64,000 bases of DNA from Myroides fluvii (lineage in GTDB: Bacteria; Bacteroidota; Bacteroidia; Flavobacteriales; Flavobacteriaceae), in NCBI RefSeq assembly GCF_009792295.1, contig NZ_CP039934.1, forward strand, positions 124,001-188,000, written 5' to 3'. This document shows positions 32,307 through 42,083 of this stretch, in pieces (position 1 is the first letter of the stretch; each line of letters starts with the position of its first letter). The notes below the pieces were generated by a model that did no database searches, was not told the origin of the DNA, and worked only from the letters and a program-made list of their open reading frames with translations. Position numbers and translations under genes: made by a program.

Positions 32307-33428
32307 CTATCCCTTTACTTTTTCATTTCGGATGGTCACACTTATCAATTGATACCCTGCAGCTGTGCGTAAAAACTCAAAGTGATTTTGGGTAAAGCTC
32401 TTTTTGTTTTGATGCGAGATTACAAGCGTCATCGTTGGATATTGCCAGTTTTTGGCTTCCCCACAATTCGTAAAATAGTGTTCAAACTCCGCCCCTTCAA
32501 ATATAAAGGAATTCAATCCATCTTGAGAAATAAAGTAATCGCAATTGGGTTGTACAATCTCCAACAATCCCTTTTTAAGGATAGCAAAGTTATCTTTGAT
32601 AAATTGCTCCTTGTTTGTAGTTGCCCACCCTGTTGCTGATTCCCACGTAAGGGTGTGATACGATGCTTGTATTAACTTTTCTTCGGTGAGGTTCACAAAC
32701 AAATCATCAGTCAGCCATTGCCTAAACTCAGTTTCGAAATCCACAAAAGAATAGGTTAAGCCATCTGTCCCTACAAACTCTTTTCGCGTTGAATCAAGAG
32801 AAGGGGTACTCGATTTTTCAAGGGAATACAAGTTGATGGCGTTATCGTAAGCGAAATTTTCAATTAGCACCTGATTCGCTGTATCCAGCAGTACTTCTTC
32901 CCCACCCGACCAACTAAAATGATTGCAGCCGGCGTGATTTCCGTGATTCCAATATTTTTTTTCTGCCCCTTTTAATGCCACTACCATGCCGTTTCTCACT
33001 CGGGTGAGGTCATTATAAATCGCTGGAATAACGATGTCTCCTTTGCTGTTAAATAGTCCAGTTTGATCAGTTTCAGGGTCTCTAAAGCGAATAAAACCTT
33101 CACTTTCGCAGTCTACCCCATTGTCGTAAATATGCAATTGGCCCAACCCTACTTCTCTCCCTTCTTTGGTGAGATAGTAGTTCTTCCATCCTCCATCGGT
33201 CTCTTCGGATACCGCGATAATGTTGTCAAACTTATGCGCTGAGGAATACCCCATAAACTTAGGTTCGATTTGAACCATACCACGTGAATCTTTATAGCCG
33301 ATGTGTATGCTGTCATTCGCCCAAAAGGCCGTCCAGGTATCGTTACGTTGCGCAACTACAGTGGAATTAAAACCCGTTACTAAACATACTAGAAAGAAGT
33401 ATTTTAGCGTCATTTTGGAGAATATCAT
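32307..33428 (-). CDS. Secreted WG-repeat protein
   Basis: 373 residues with a Sec signal peptide ending in VVAQ (residue 27). WG-type repeats follow: IGYKDSRGMVQIEPKF near 42-58 and GLFNSKGDIVIPAIYN near 122-138. The C-terminal ~150 residues (FETEFRQWLTDDLFVNLTEE, CDYFISQDGLNSFIF) form a separate domain without a known name. Likely periplasmic or surface. Single gene converging with the immunity-like gene 13 bp away. Confidence 0.7.
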   Translation of the reverse strand: MIFSKMTLKYFFLVCLVTGFNSTVVAQRNDTWTAFWANDSIHIGYKDSRGMVQIEPKFMGYSSAHKFDNIIAVSEETDGGWKNYYLTKEGREVGLGQLHIYDNGVDCESEGFIRFRDPETDQTGLFNSKGDIVIPAIYNDLTRVRNGMVVALKGAEKKYWNHGNHAGCNHFSWSGGEEVLLDTANQVLIENFAYDNAINLYSLEKSSTPSLDSTRKEFVGTDGLTYSFVDFETEFRQWLTDDLFVNLTEEKLIQASYHTLTWESATGWATTNKEQFIKDNFAILKKGLLEIVQPNCDYFISQDGLNSFIFEGAEFEHYFTNCGEAKNWQYPTMTLVISHQNKKSFTQNHFEFLRTAAGYQLISVTIRNEKVKG

Positions 33429-33623
33429 AGCCTTATATTTACTGTGTGAAAAAACAAGCTCTACCCTGCCTTTCGAAAAGTGAACTGCTAATTTAGTGAT
33501 TTAATCTATCCCTTAGAAAAGCCTAAGGCAAATTGTCACCTGATGCGTCTAGTTAGGGCTTTTTTATGAAAAGTTCGTTATCTTAGTAACCAACCTTTTA
33601 AACATCGTAAAAACGCAAAACCA

Positions 33624-34016
33624 ATGAAAAACATTCACCTCATTATACAAGAAAAATACGCGGATGCAACAAAGTTCGAAAAAATAGCAGAAGGCATGTA
33701 TAAAGCACTATACGCTTATGAAAATGGACTCGTAGATAAGGGAAATTTTGTTACCACGCTATCCTTTACTTTAGAAGAAGAATTAAATGAAATTGAGAAT
33801 AGACAATATCCCTTGGAAGATCTATTAGATAAATACTACGCTCATGTAGCTGAATTTATACAAAATGATTCCAATTCCGAAGAAATGATCCTAGAGTTAT
33901 GTACGCAAAACTGGCAAGATAGCATGGAAGAGTTACTAAACATTGTCGGTAAAAGAGTGTATAATCAAGAGGTAGAAATAGAGGGTAAAACATATATCCG
34001 ATTAATGATTGATTAG
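33624..34016 (+). CDS. Hypothetical acidic helical protein
   Basis: 130 residues, helical and acidic, no signal peptide (KFEKIAEGMYKALYAYENGL, QDSMEELLNIVGKRVYN). TATCTTAG near 33578 is a probable promoter -7 box. No family recognised. Single gene. Confidence 0.6.
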   Translation: MKNIHLIIQEKYADATKFEKIAEGMYKALYAYENGLVDKGNFVTTLSFTLEEELNEIENRQYPLEDLLDKYYAHVAEFIQNDSNSEEMILELCTQNWQDSMEELLNIVGKRVYNQEVEIEGKTYIRLMID

Positions 34017-34345
34017 CCTAGCAATGGACTTAGTCCAATCGTAAAGTCTTTAATTCCTCCACTTTCATTCGAGTATCTATCTCAATTCCTTTTCACTAAC
34101 TTTTTTATAATTTACTCAGCATCCCCTTCCCAATATTTCCATTATACCCTACTCTTCTTTACTTTCTATAAGAATTTTTTACTAAATATCTAATTTAGCG
34201 AAAAATAATCTATATTAGCACCAAATCTAACGTCGTACGAATACAGGTAGTTTAATGAAACTCTTACGTCTTTTATTTTGTAATAAAATACTGCTGAGTA
34301 TGCTATTGTACAAGCAGAAATTGTAAATCTTAATGAATTAAATCT
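34017..34345. other. Intergenic region with a probable promoter
   Basis: 329 bp without a gene. TATATTAG at 34211-34218 resembles the -7 box used elsewhere in the window; it would give a ~120 nt leader for the gene at 34346. No riboswitch-like structure was recognised. Confidence 0.4.
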
Positions 34346-35467
34346 ATGCGTACAACGGAAGAGTTAAACAAGACCAACTGGTTTTCTAAATTTTCGTTAT
34401 CCTTTTTAGCGATTGTGGGTAGTATCAATACGGCCCTTTTTATCATTGCCCCTCTTTTACCCTATAAACTTTCGCAGCTTATACTTCCTTTAGGTTTTTC
34501 TGCCTTAGGACTGTCGGTTCTTTTTTCTATTGGGTTTTCTTTTTATTGGCACAGAAAAGAGAAGAAAAACGCGTTTAACTCGATAAAATGTACGACTCGG
34601 CTTTCGGTCTTACTGCGTTATTGGATTGCATTTTTACTTTTGGATTTTGGGTTTCAAAAAATATTTGAGGTTAATTTTAATTATTCCTACCACATCAATG
34701 ATTCCTTAACCGGCGCATTAACGGGACAAGAATTAACGTGGAAATATTATGGATATTCGTACGGACTTGCAGTAATACTAGCCCTTTTTCAAATAATAGG
34801 CAGCGTTCTTTTATTATTCAAACGCACCCTTTTATTGGGGATTACGATCCTTTTACCGGTTATGCTCAACATTGTTTTGATTAATATTTTTTATGGCATT
34901 GGCCCCATAACACTGTTTACATCGCTCCTCATCACCTTTGGTTTGCTTGTTTTATTTCTACAGCTTAAAGTTGATATCATCCACTTTTTTAAGCAATACC
35001 AAAGTAAATTACCTTCCATAGGGACTCCTTTCTTCCGATCAATTGCGCGTATATTGTGTGTGCTGATTCCTTTAGTATTTATTATGTACTATAATTATGA
35101 TGTACATCGCTCTAAAAAGTATTTTGGAAAATGGAAAGTTACAGAAATGATCCGCAATGGAAAATTAGTAGCAGAAAATGATTGGCTACACGATACCTTA
35201 GCGTGGAAAACACTCTATATTGAAGAAAGAGGAAAAATGTATTATTGTACCAATCCCTATATGTATGTGGATAGCATGTCGATATTTATGAAGTACCATC
35301 ACGAGGAAAACGACCAGAATTTTAAAGTTATATCCTACGAAATGAATCTACATCAACCCGATACGATTCCAGTGGAGATTAACCATTTGAAGGATAACGT
35401 GATGCAATGGAACATGATCTTGTATAAAGATACGATTCAAATGAATTTAAAGCGAGAAGATTTCTAA
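34346..35467 (+). CDS. Multi-pass membrane protein with C-terminal soluble domain
   Basis: 373 residues. About seven hydrophobic helices in the first 255 residues, then a soluble beta domain (FGKWKVTEMIRNGKLVAEND, MYYCTNPYMYVDSMSIFMKY, VISYEMNLHQPDTI). The first helices loosely recall DoxX-type membrane proteins (KIFEVNFNYSYHIND). No catalytic motif. Single gene followed by a terminator-type palindrome at 35483-35500. Confidence 0.6.
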   Translation: MRTTEELNKTNWFSKFSLSFLAIVGSINTALFIIAPLLPYKLSQLILPLGFSALGLSVLFSIGFSFYWHRKEKKNAFNSIKCTTRLSVLLRYWIAFLLLDFGFQKIFEVNFNYSYHINDSLTGALTGQELTWKYYGYSYGLAVILALFQIIGSVLLLFKRTLLLGITILLPVMLNIVLINIFYGIGPITLFTSLLITFGLLVLFLQLKVDIIHFFKQYQSKLPSIGTPFFRSIARILCVLIPLVFIMYYNYDVHRSKKYFGKWKVTEMIRNGKLVAENDWLHDTLAWKTLYIEERGKMYYCTNPYMYVDSMSIFMKYHHEENDQNFKVISYEMNLHQPDTIPVEINHLKDNVMQWNMILYKDTIQMNLKREDF

Positions 35468-35482
35468 GATTCAATAAAAATG

Positions 35483-35500
35483 CGGCGTCTATAGACGCCG
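35483..35500. terminator. Terminator palindrome
   Basis: Perfect palindrome CGGCGTCTATAGACGCCG followed by TACGCTTTTA, between the converging genes ending at 35467 and 35535. The T tract is weak. Confidence 0.55.
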
Positions 35501-35534
35501 TACGCTTTTAAAAACCGCACACCAACTATTTTTT

Positions 35535-36008
35535 TTACTCCATCACGCGAATAACAAAAGCAAAATGCATTGTCCCTTCACTTTGGCTCTCTATCTTGTA
35601 GTTTTCGGATAAACTCTTGATTGCGATATCCTGTATAAAATAATGATCGCCATGACATGAACTACTGCGCTTTTCTTTGGTGTAATTTAGTGTTAGTATA
35701 TCCTCCTTCTTATAGGTGATATCAAGCTGATTCGATCGCACAGGTTTGGTATGACCAACTAAAAAACCAGAAAAAGAAGAAGTTCCCAAATACGCTATCT
35801 TTTCATTTGGATCCGTAGCGGTGAAGCTAACTAATTTAGTATCCAAAAGAACTTCTTTTCCCTCTTGATCAATAAATTGAAGCACTATTGTTTCATGAGG
35901 CGGTATGGAATTGGCGATACCTGAACAATCGTCATCACTACATGCCGTTACGAGTAGTAACACAAGAAAAGTAAGAGGCACTACAACGGTTTTTAAGCTA
36001 TTTTTCAT
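35535..36008 (-). CDS. Hypothetical lipoprotein
   Basis: 157 residues from ATG 36006-36008, chosen because it yields an SpII signal (MKNSLKTVVVPLTFLVLLLV, then TAC; Cys23). The mature part is beta-rich (HETIVLQFIDQEGKEVLLDT, KLVSFTATDPNEK) with Cys in SSSCHGDHYF. Such short Ig-like lipoproteins are frequent in Flavobacteriia. Function unknown. Confidence 0.6.
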   Translation of the reverse strand: MKNSLKTVVVPLTFLVLLLVTACSDDDCSGIANSIPPHETIVLQFIDQEGKEVLLDTKLVSFTATDPNEKIAYLGTSSFSGFLVGHTKPVRSNQLDITYKKEDILTLNYTKEKRSSSCHGDHYFIQDIAIKSLSENYKIESQSEGTMHFAFVIRVME

Positions 36009-36172
36009 TTTGATTTTTATAGGTTCAAAGTTAGTAAGAGGATCAATACGATTGTTATTCCTTCTATTTCCCTTCTCAGTAAACACTAAAAAGCCGACTG
36101 AATAACTATACTAATTTAGTTGAATTTTTCAAATGAACACAGGGCGCTTCAAAAAGGACGAAACCCTTTTTG

Positions 36173-37213
36173 TTATTGCTTGACAATCCACTCCACAATT
36201 TTTTGTTTCGGTTGTTCGTGTATTGCATAAGGCGTACTTTCTCCATCAGAAAAAAAGTGGTTTTCCCCCTCTAATACGGTCGCTGATATTGCGGGATTAG
36301 CTAGGTTATTTAAACGTGTTGTATTTGCTACTGGATCGACAAGTACGTCCTCCGCACCAATCATATAAAAGACGGGTATAGTTGTGTTTTTCAACCAATC
36401 AATACGATCTTTTGACACTAAATCACGATCTAAACCACCACCAAGCAAAAAACGAAAATGAGTAGCATATCTTTTCTTTGTATAACCGAGTTTCTTTGCT
36501 TCTTTTTTGTACACTTTCCAAAAGCTTTTTTCTTTTTGATTGGCGAGGTAAAAATCAATTAACTCCGAACATACTTTCTGTTTTTCTTCGAGTGTATCAT
36601 AGAGAAAGTAATCATTAAATCCATTTTCACTGTGTTGTAATTGATAGAGGAATAGTTGTTTACCTGTAACAACGGGTGCAGCAAAAAGCACTAAAAAATC
36701 TGGATTAATCTCATGTTCTAAGGCTTCTAGAACGGCTATACCCCCTAGACTATGACCGATAATCCCTATTTTTTTTCCTTGTAAATCTGGATGTTTCTTT
36801 ACCATATTAAACGCACTAACCAACTCTTCTCCCATCATGGTAACTGTGTAAGTCATATCACCTCCTCCTTCTCCTTTAGAATTTCCTTTTCCACGTTCAT
36901 CATATCGAAACACAGCGGTATGATTATCCAATAAAGCTTCAGCTAAAGGGCTATGAGTATTACGCGTATTATAGCCCGTTCCGGGTTTAATAATCACAAC
37001 TTTATCAAAACCATCTTTGGGAAGGATTAAACTTCCTTCAAAAGACACACTGTCCATTTTTTGTCTATAATCAAATGCAGGTACATTAAAATTGATCGTG
37101 GAAAAAGAATAGTTGTCTTTTCTAGGGACAAAGGCTTCGGGTCCAACACACATATTTTGTCCAAAACAAAAGGTCGTTAGCAAAAGAAAAGCTCCAAGAT
37201 ATTGTATCTTCAT
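36173..37213 (-). CDS. Secreted alpha/beta hydrolase
   Basis: 346 residues from ATG 37211-37213, with signal peptide ending at FCFGQ. Catalytic triad: nucleophile Ser155 in GHSLGG, acid probably in MIGAEDVLVDP, and His in LEGENHFF. Oxyanion region PGTGYNTRNTHSP and RYDERGKGNSKG match the serine aminopeptidase S33/acyl-peptidase-like group (Hydrolase_4). Exported; substrate unknown, probably ester or peptide bonds of small molecules. Single gene on the minus strand; 168 bp of AT-rich sequence separates it from the divergent gene at 37381. Confidence 0.8.
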   Translation of the reverse strand: MKIQYLGAFLLLTTFCFGQNMCVGPEAFVPRKDNYSFSTINFNVPAFDYRQKMDSVSFEGSLILPKDGFDKVVIIKPGTGYNTRNTHSPLAEALLDNHTAVFRYDERGKGNSKGEGGGDMTYTVTMMGEELVSAFNMVKKHPDLQGKKIGIIGHSLGGIAVLEALEHEINPDFLVLFAAPVVTGKQLFLYQLQHSENGFNDYFLYDTLEEKQKVCSELIDFYLANQKEKSFWKVYKKEAKKLGYTKKRYATHFRFLLGGGLDRDLVSKDRIDWLKNTTIPVFYMIGAEDVLVDPVANTTRLNNLANPAISATVLEGENHFFSDGESTPYAIHEQPKQKIVEWIVKQ

Positions 37214-37392
37214 AGTTAAATATTTAATTTGATTCATACTTATTTCACTCTATAGAGAAATAAACTTAATTAAACCCAACCTAATAATCAGAAGGGTTAT
37301 GTTTAATTTAACATATGGATTTCTTTTTTATACTCCCCGTAAGACCGCAATGTTGCTTATCTTAGCCTAGAATCTTTATTGTGGTTTTCGCT

Positions 37393-39600
37393 ATGAACAT
37401 ACTACCTCAACAACTAAATGCACTAGATGTACTAAACATCAGTATGAGTAATCCAAGATCAAAACAAAAGTTTCCTTCATCTTTCAACATAAGAACACTG
37501 TTATTCCTTATTCTTCTCTTCTCAAACACTATAAGTGCGCAGAGAATCATTTCAAATGTAAACCCTAGAATAAAAGAGTTGGAAGCTAGCATTATGCAAG
37601 GAGATTTTCAAGCCCTTGTAGACATAGCAGAATATTTCGATCACAAAGAGCCGATAAACACAATCTTCATCAATAGGATAATGAAGACGAATGAAGCTAA
37701 TCTTGCTAAAAATATAATACAAGAAAATTCCTTTTTTTTAGATCATGAGATAGTGATTGACTCAACCACTACCACGCAACAATTTAGAGATTTCTTACAT
37801 ACAAATAAGCATCGTATTGCTTATTCTGATTTGACTCATGCCTTTATGATTACACCTTTTGAACAAAGGAAAACAGACTATCATCTATTTGCCCTCTCTG
37901 ACGTAAAATTAAAATCCTTAGAAATAAACAGAAGCAAGCTTTTAAAAGACAAAAAACTAAAGTCTACTCCGATAAAAGGATTAATTCAGCAAAGAGATCC
38001 AAAATCTTTAGTGTATTTAGCCTCTTTACTCTTACAGAACAGAAACCTTTATGATGATGTAGATGCTATAGCAGATTTACTTCGCCTATTAACCCATTCT
38101 AACATCGCTGTACCTGATGATCATGGAAAACTAAACTATTATATAGAGCATGAGTACGATGAAACCTCAGCACTTAACTTGGTAATCTATTTTGCTACTC
38201 ACTACCAAGAATATCATTGGAATAAAGAAAAAAACTACTTTGAAAATAGTAAAGCAAACATCCATCCAACAACGAAAGAAAATAATTGGTTTGATGAACT
38301 TTCCAGCAACAATGATGTTGTTGCGTTGAATTCTTTTATTCAACTTAGTCAGGCCGACTCGGATAGAATAACAACCTTAGTTGAACAATACAAACCTTTG
38401 TTAGTTTCTACAAGAACCAATGATCATGTTCTACCAACCTTTCCCTACTCTTTTATCAAACAATTGGTTCAATTAACAGCTTATGCGAAAAAGAACCATA
38501 TTGATTTTAAAGGGAGTCCTGCGCTACTAGCAGATATTCAACTACTGCAATCTGAATTAACTTTTAAAGCACGCAGAGCCCTAGAGAATCGTTTAATTGA
38601 TGAACTCACCTTAGACAATATCACTTCTTTTGAATATTGGTGTTTGATTGAAGAAGAGAATGGGCAGCTTCGTAACTCAACAGGTCGAATTTTAGATAAA
38701 TTTTATTCTAAAAACTGGGAGAAACTACTACAACATCCGTTATATTTAGAGACTTACGTATTGAAATCAACTTTGTATAAACAGCTGGGTATTGTTGGTT
38801 ATGGCAACAACTACCTATTGAAATTCACGGGTAATCCAAATGGGGCAAAAACCTATCTAACTTCTTTGTCGACAGAACATCAAACCATACAAAAACAAAT
38901 CGAAAAAGCGATACAACAATGTGATGTTCCTGTTCAATACACTGAATTAACTACAACAGAATGGAGTGGAAATTATCAGAGTCAACCGCTGAATTTTACT
39001 ACTTCTTTAGATAGTATCAAAAAGAACATAAAGAACCGCGAGGCATATCAGAAAAGTCTTATCCTTCTGCTTTCTAAGGTGCATTATAATCAATTGGAAG
39101 AAGTTCTTCTAGCGATAAAACCAATGACATTAGACCCGGATTTACTGTATTCGTTTATGAATCGAGATTTTGGTTTCTCTTTTATTGGAAATTTTAAGCA
39201 AAAAAAAGTAAGACAAGATTTTTTAAAACAGTATATGACCTTAAGTGAATATCAACTGTATCACCATTATTTAACCCAAGCCGGTATTGATTTTACAGCG
39301 GCTAACGGGCAATTGGATTTTGATAAAATTTACACCATTTTGAAATATGACTCAAGTGATCCTTTGGTAGGCAGTAATGGTGGAACTAGCGACAATGGAG
39401 TATACGCTATTCTTAAGCTTCTAGAATTACACTTCCAAACTTCGTTGGGTTACCCCACAAAATTGTGCATGTCCAATCACATGTATGCTTGTAGTCCAAG
39501 AAAAAGAGCCGTTTCTTGGATGAACTATTTAGCCTCCCAGGATTATCTCAAAGAGGATCATCCTGAACCTGTTTCCTTTGCTTATTCAAGCGATAGCTAA
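37393..39600 (+). CDS. Large secreted protein of unknown function
   Basis: About 735 residues. A signal-anchor type segment (FNIRTLLFLILLFSNTISAQ) lies about 35 residues in, so ATG 37444 is an alternative start giving a shorter n-region. The body is helical, probably repeats of the TPR or Sel1 sort in the first half (DFQALVDIAEYFDH, DPKSLVYLASLLLQNRN). The end has CMSNHMYACSPRKRAVSWMN with two Cys that may form a disulfide. No catalytic motif recognised. TATCTTAG near 37358 is a probable -7 box. Single gene. Confidence 0.6.
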   Translation: MNILPQQLNALDVLNISMSNPRSKQKFPSSFNIRTLLFLILLFSNTISAQRIISNVNPRIKELEASIMQGDFQALVDIAEYFDHKEPINTIFINRIMKTNEANLAKNIIQENSFFLDHEIVIDSTTTTQQFRDFLHTNKHRIAYSDLTHAFMITPFEQRKTDYHLFALSDVKLKSLEINRSKLLKDKKLKSTPIKGLIQQRDPKSLVYLASLLLQNRNLYDDVDAIADLLRLLTHSNIAVPDDHGKLNYYIEHEYDETSALNLVIYFATHYQEYHWNKEKNYFENSKANIHPTTKENNWFDELSSNNDVVALNSFIQLSQADSDRITTLVEQYKPLLVSTRTNDHVLPTFPYSFIKQLVQLTAYAKKNHIDFKGSPALLADIQLLQSELTFKARRALENRLIDELTLDNITSFEYWCLIEEENGQLRNSTGRILDKFYSKNWEKLLQHPLYLETYVLKSTLYKQLGIVGYGNNYLLKFTGNPNGAKTYLTSLSTEHQTIQKQIEKAIQQCDVPVQYTELTTTEWSGNYQSQPLNFTTSLDSIKKNIKNREAYQKSLILLLSKVHYNQLEEVLLAIKPMTLDPDLLYSFMNRDFGFSFIGNFKQKKVRQDFLKQYMTLSEYQLYHHYLTQAGIDFTAANGQLDFDKIYTILKYDSSDPLVGSNGGTSDNGVYAILKLLELHFQTSLGYPTKLCMSNHMYACSPRKRAVSWMNYLASQDYLKEDHPEPVSFAYSSDS

Positions 39601-39675
39601 ATAGGCATATCTTGTGCTTCTAAAACCATCCCAACCACTACTTAACGCTAAAATTGAATGGTATAAAGCACAACC

Positions 39676-40038
39676 CTATGATTCCGCTTTATGTAGAAAT
39701 ACTTCCGCAGGAATACTCAAATAATCCTTTAGCTTTTGGGCCATTTTTAAGGTGATTTCTCTCTTTCCTGAAAGAACAGCAGAAACGTGACCTTTAGTTC
39801 CAATAATGGATTCTAAATCTTTTGCTTTCAATCCTTTTTCCTGCATTTTATATTTAATAACTTCAAGCGCATCTAGTTCAGGTAACTGATAATTTCTTTC
39901 GTCATAATCCTTAACTAAAACCAATAACAACTCCAACTCATCCCCTTTAGGTGTGTTTGGTTCTGCATGAAAAATTTCCATCATACGCATAGAAGCTTTA
40001 GTATAATCTTCTTCTGTTTTCAATACTTTCCAATTCAT
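39676..40038 (-). CDS. higA: HigA-type antitoxin
   Basis: 120 residues. C-terminal XRE helix-turn-helix (KMQEKGLKAKDLESIIGTKG, HVSAVLSGKREITLKMAQKL) after an N-terminal toxin-binding part (TEEDYTKASMRMMEIFHAEP, ELELLLVLVKDYDERNYQLP) typical of HigA proteins paired with HigB_toxin (PF09907-type) RNases. Its ATG overlaps the toxin stop by 4 bp, so toxin is first in the operon, as usual for higBA. Intact. Confidence 0.85.
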   Translation of the reverse strand: MNWKVLKTEEDYTKASMRMMEIFHAEPNTPKGDELELLLVLVKDYDERNYQLPELDALEVIKYKMQEKGLKAKDLESIIGTKGHVSAVLSGKREITLKMAQKLKDYLSIPAEVFLHKAES

Positions 40039-40370
40039 TCTTTTTCCTTTTTACCTATTAAAATTGTGGTGTCAAAAGTAATCGTCTCCACCTTAATCTT
40101 ATCATACTCCTGATGTGATCCAAACCAAATGACATAACATGCTTCTTGCACAAAATTTATCGAAACTACCAAGCGAAAATCATTGCCTTTGATATTAAAA
40201 ACAACCCTGTTATTATTCACAATACTTGCATTTCCATAAACGCGCTTTAATTCATTAAAATTCTTAAACGTATGTTTTGAAAATTCATTATACCAAACTA
40301 AGAGCGGAATTTCTGCCACTGGATATTTAGTGATATAAAATAGAATTGTTTTCTTAACTAAGATTTTCAT
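40035..40370 (-). CDS. higB: HigB-type mRNA interferase toxin
   Basis: 111 residues. The pattern FKNFNELKRVYGNASIVNNN, RVVFNIKGNDFRLVVSINF and CYVIWFGSHQEYDKI is the HigB_toxin fold (RelE superfamily): central strands with conserved N-I-K-GN-D-x-RL and WFGSHxEYD. It cleaves mRNA on ribosomes. The start ATG 40368-40370 is standard, and the antitoxin gene overlaps its end by 4 bp. The promoter lies in the AT-rich 150 bp upstream. Confidence 0.85.
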   Translation of the reverse strand: MKILVKKTILFYITKYPVAEIPLLVWYNEFSKHTFKNFNELKRVYGNASIVNNNRVVFNIKGNDFRLVVSINFVQEACYVIWFGSHQEYDKIKVETITFDTTILIGKKEKE

Positions 40371-40549
40371 AGATCAAATTTAAACAAAAGTTTGCAAATA
40401 GAAAACTTTTGTTTCCTACGCATACTAAAATTTAATGCGAGTAATCTTCATTTCAACTTGCATTTTATTAATTTAGCAGAAAAGAAAAATGCCTCCAACC
40501 GAATAATAAAAGTTGTAAGCTAAAAAAAAAGGAACAAATAAGAGATCCA

Positions 40550-40921
40550 ATGAAAGATGATACTTTCGCAAAGCCACGATTTATTATACTTAGCATTTTT
40601 GCTATCATCTTTGGGGTATTCATCTGGTTTACTTCTACAAATTATCCTATCAAAAGTGATTATTTCAACTTCAGAAAAGTAGAATTTAAAGCAACGGTAC
40701 AAGATAAATTAGATAAAAACCCAACACGGGCAAATACGATATACCTCCACAATGGTCCAGAATTAAGGATTCAAAGAACCCTATTTGATCAACTAAAAAT
40801 TGGCGACTCCGTAATAAAGAGCAAAGATTCAGATTCCATCTATTTTAAAACGGACCATGGTATTATCATTGAAGACTACAACGGCTTTAAAAGAAAAAAA
40901 TATCAGAATACATTAAAATAA
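40550..40921 (+). CDS. Small membrane-anchored hypothetical protein
   Basis: 123 residues: one transmembrane helix (about 10-28, FIILSIFAIIFGVFIWF) and a beta-rich periplasmic part (VEFKATVQDKLDKNPTRANT, IYFKTDHGIIIEDYNG). Such N-in/C-out small proteins are common in Flavobacteriia; this family is not named. Single gene, followed by another hypothetical gene 84 bp on. Confidence 0.6.
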   Translation: MKDDTFAKPRFIILSIFAIIFGVFIWFTSTNYPIKSDYFNFRKVEFKATVQDKLDKNPTRANTIYLHNGPELRIQRTLFDQLKIGDSVIKSKDSDSIYFKTDHGIIIEDYNGFKRKKYQNTLK

Positions 40922-41005
40922 ACGCGAAGGAAACACCTTTCCTTTATACTCCTACTCCACCGATTTCAATTACTTTAGCCTTACCTACAGCACAACCCAA
41001 TCCCT

Positions 41006-41896
41006 ATGATCGATCCAAAACTAATCAAGATACTCTCTAAAGTTTATTTACACCAAAATACAGTCGCGTATGATTCCGATAAACAGGTGTATACGTATCA
41101 ACTACAACCTGATAATGTAAAAGAAAAAGACCTTTCCCTATTAGCTGCTAGTGGCTACGAAGTAAATCAAATCGAACATTACCAACACAATCAGGTTGTT
41201 CAGAATCTGAGAACAATCGTCAATCAAGAGGGACTAGAGGCTAAAATCTACCACTTATTTATCCAAGCCATTGGCACTGGATTTCATCGCGGCTTACAGC
41301 CTATAATTAGTTATGGGTATGCGAAGCATCTCCCCGATCATCATTTTGAACCTTTTGAGGAAGACGCCTTTCGAAATCCTTGTAAAATATGTGGGTTACC
41401 CAAAGATAATTGGGAAAATGAAGGGAAGAACTTGTATGATTTGTATATCGGCTATTGTCGCATTGGCGGTTATACGGAAACGCTTTTGGATCTGAAAGAA
41501 ATCTCAACCTTTGATTCGATAAAAGCGAGTAAGGACGATATAGCGGTTTTTAAAAAGCTGATTGCCTGCATAGAACAAGCGACTGAAAAGGAAACACCTA
41601 CAGATTTATTACAACGAATTTCCAAAGCGAAAATACTTCCTAATAGCAATAGCACCTCCAGAACTTGGTTGTTGCGTATTTTAGCTGCTTTAGGCATCTT
41701 AAACAACAAACTCGTTGAGGATTACAGTATGCTACACCGTTTCTCTCCTTATCATCAAGTACGCGCTTGGGAAGAACAACTCCATCAAGAGGCACCAAAC
41801 CACCGAACAGAAGTGAATTTCCCGCTTTCGGCTTGGCGTGGAAAATTAGGGATTAATCACGAAATCGTAAATCACATTTTGACTGTCGTTCAATAG
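41006..41896 (+). CDS. Hypothetical cytosolic protein with CxxC motif
   Basis: 296 residues, no signal peptide. A CKICGLP motif near residue 131 may bind zinc. It is rich in aromatic and His residues (YGYAKHLPDHHFEPFEEDAF, LDLYIGYCRIGGY-like block). Bacteroidetes-specific hypothetical; no catalytic motif seen. Probable promoter around 40970 (TACTTTAG). Single gene upstream of the pst operon, 187 bp away. Confidence 0.6.
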   Translation: MIDPKLIKILSKVYLHQNTVAYDSDKQVYTYQLQPDNVKEKDLSLLAASGYEVNQIEHYQHNQVVQNLRTIVNQEGLEAKIYHLFIQAIGTGFHRGLQPIISYGYAKHLPDHHFEPFEEDAFRNPCKICGLPKDNWENEGKNLYDLYIGYCRIGGYTETLLDLKEISTFDSIKASKDDIAVFKKLIACIEQATEKETPTDLLQRISKAKILPNSNSTSRTWLLRILAALGILNNKLVEDYSMLHRFSPYHQVRAWEEQLHQEAPNHRTEVNFPLSAWRGKLGINHEIVNHILTVVQ

Positions 41897-42083
41897 CTTT
41901 ACTCTATTTTATAAGGGCTTATCTTCTAGCTATCGTATCACATCACTTTTATATCTACGAAAATCGCTCATTTAACGACTATGAGAATACTGTATTACCA
42001 TTCTCACATTTTCAATACATCGTTAACCTATTGATAACATTGTAGTAACTTTTACTTCAAAGTAAACGATGTTTTTTGTGGTA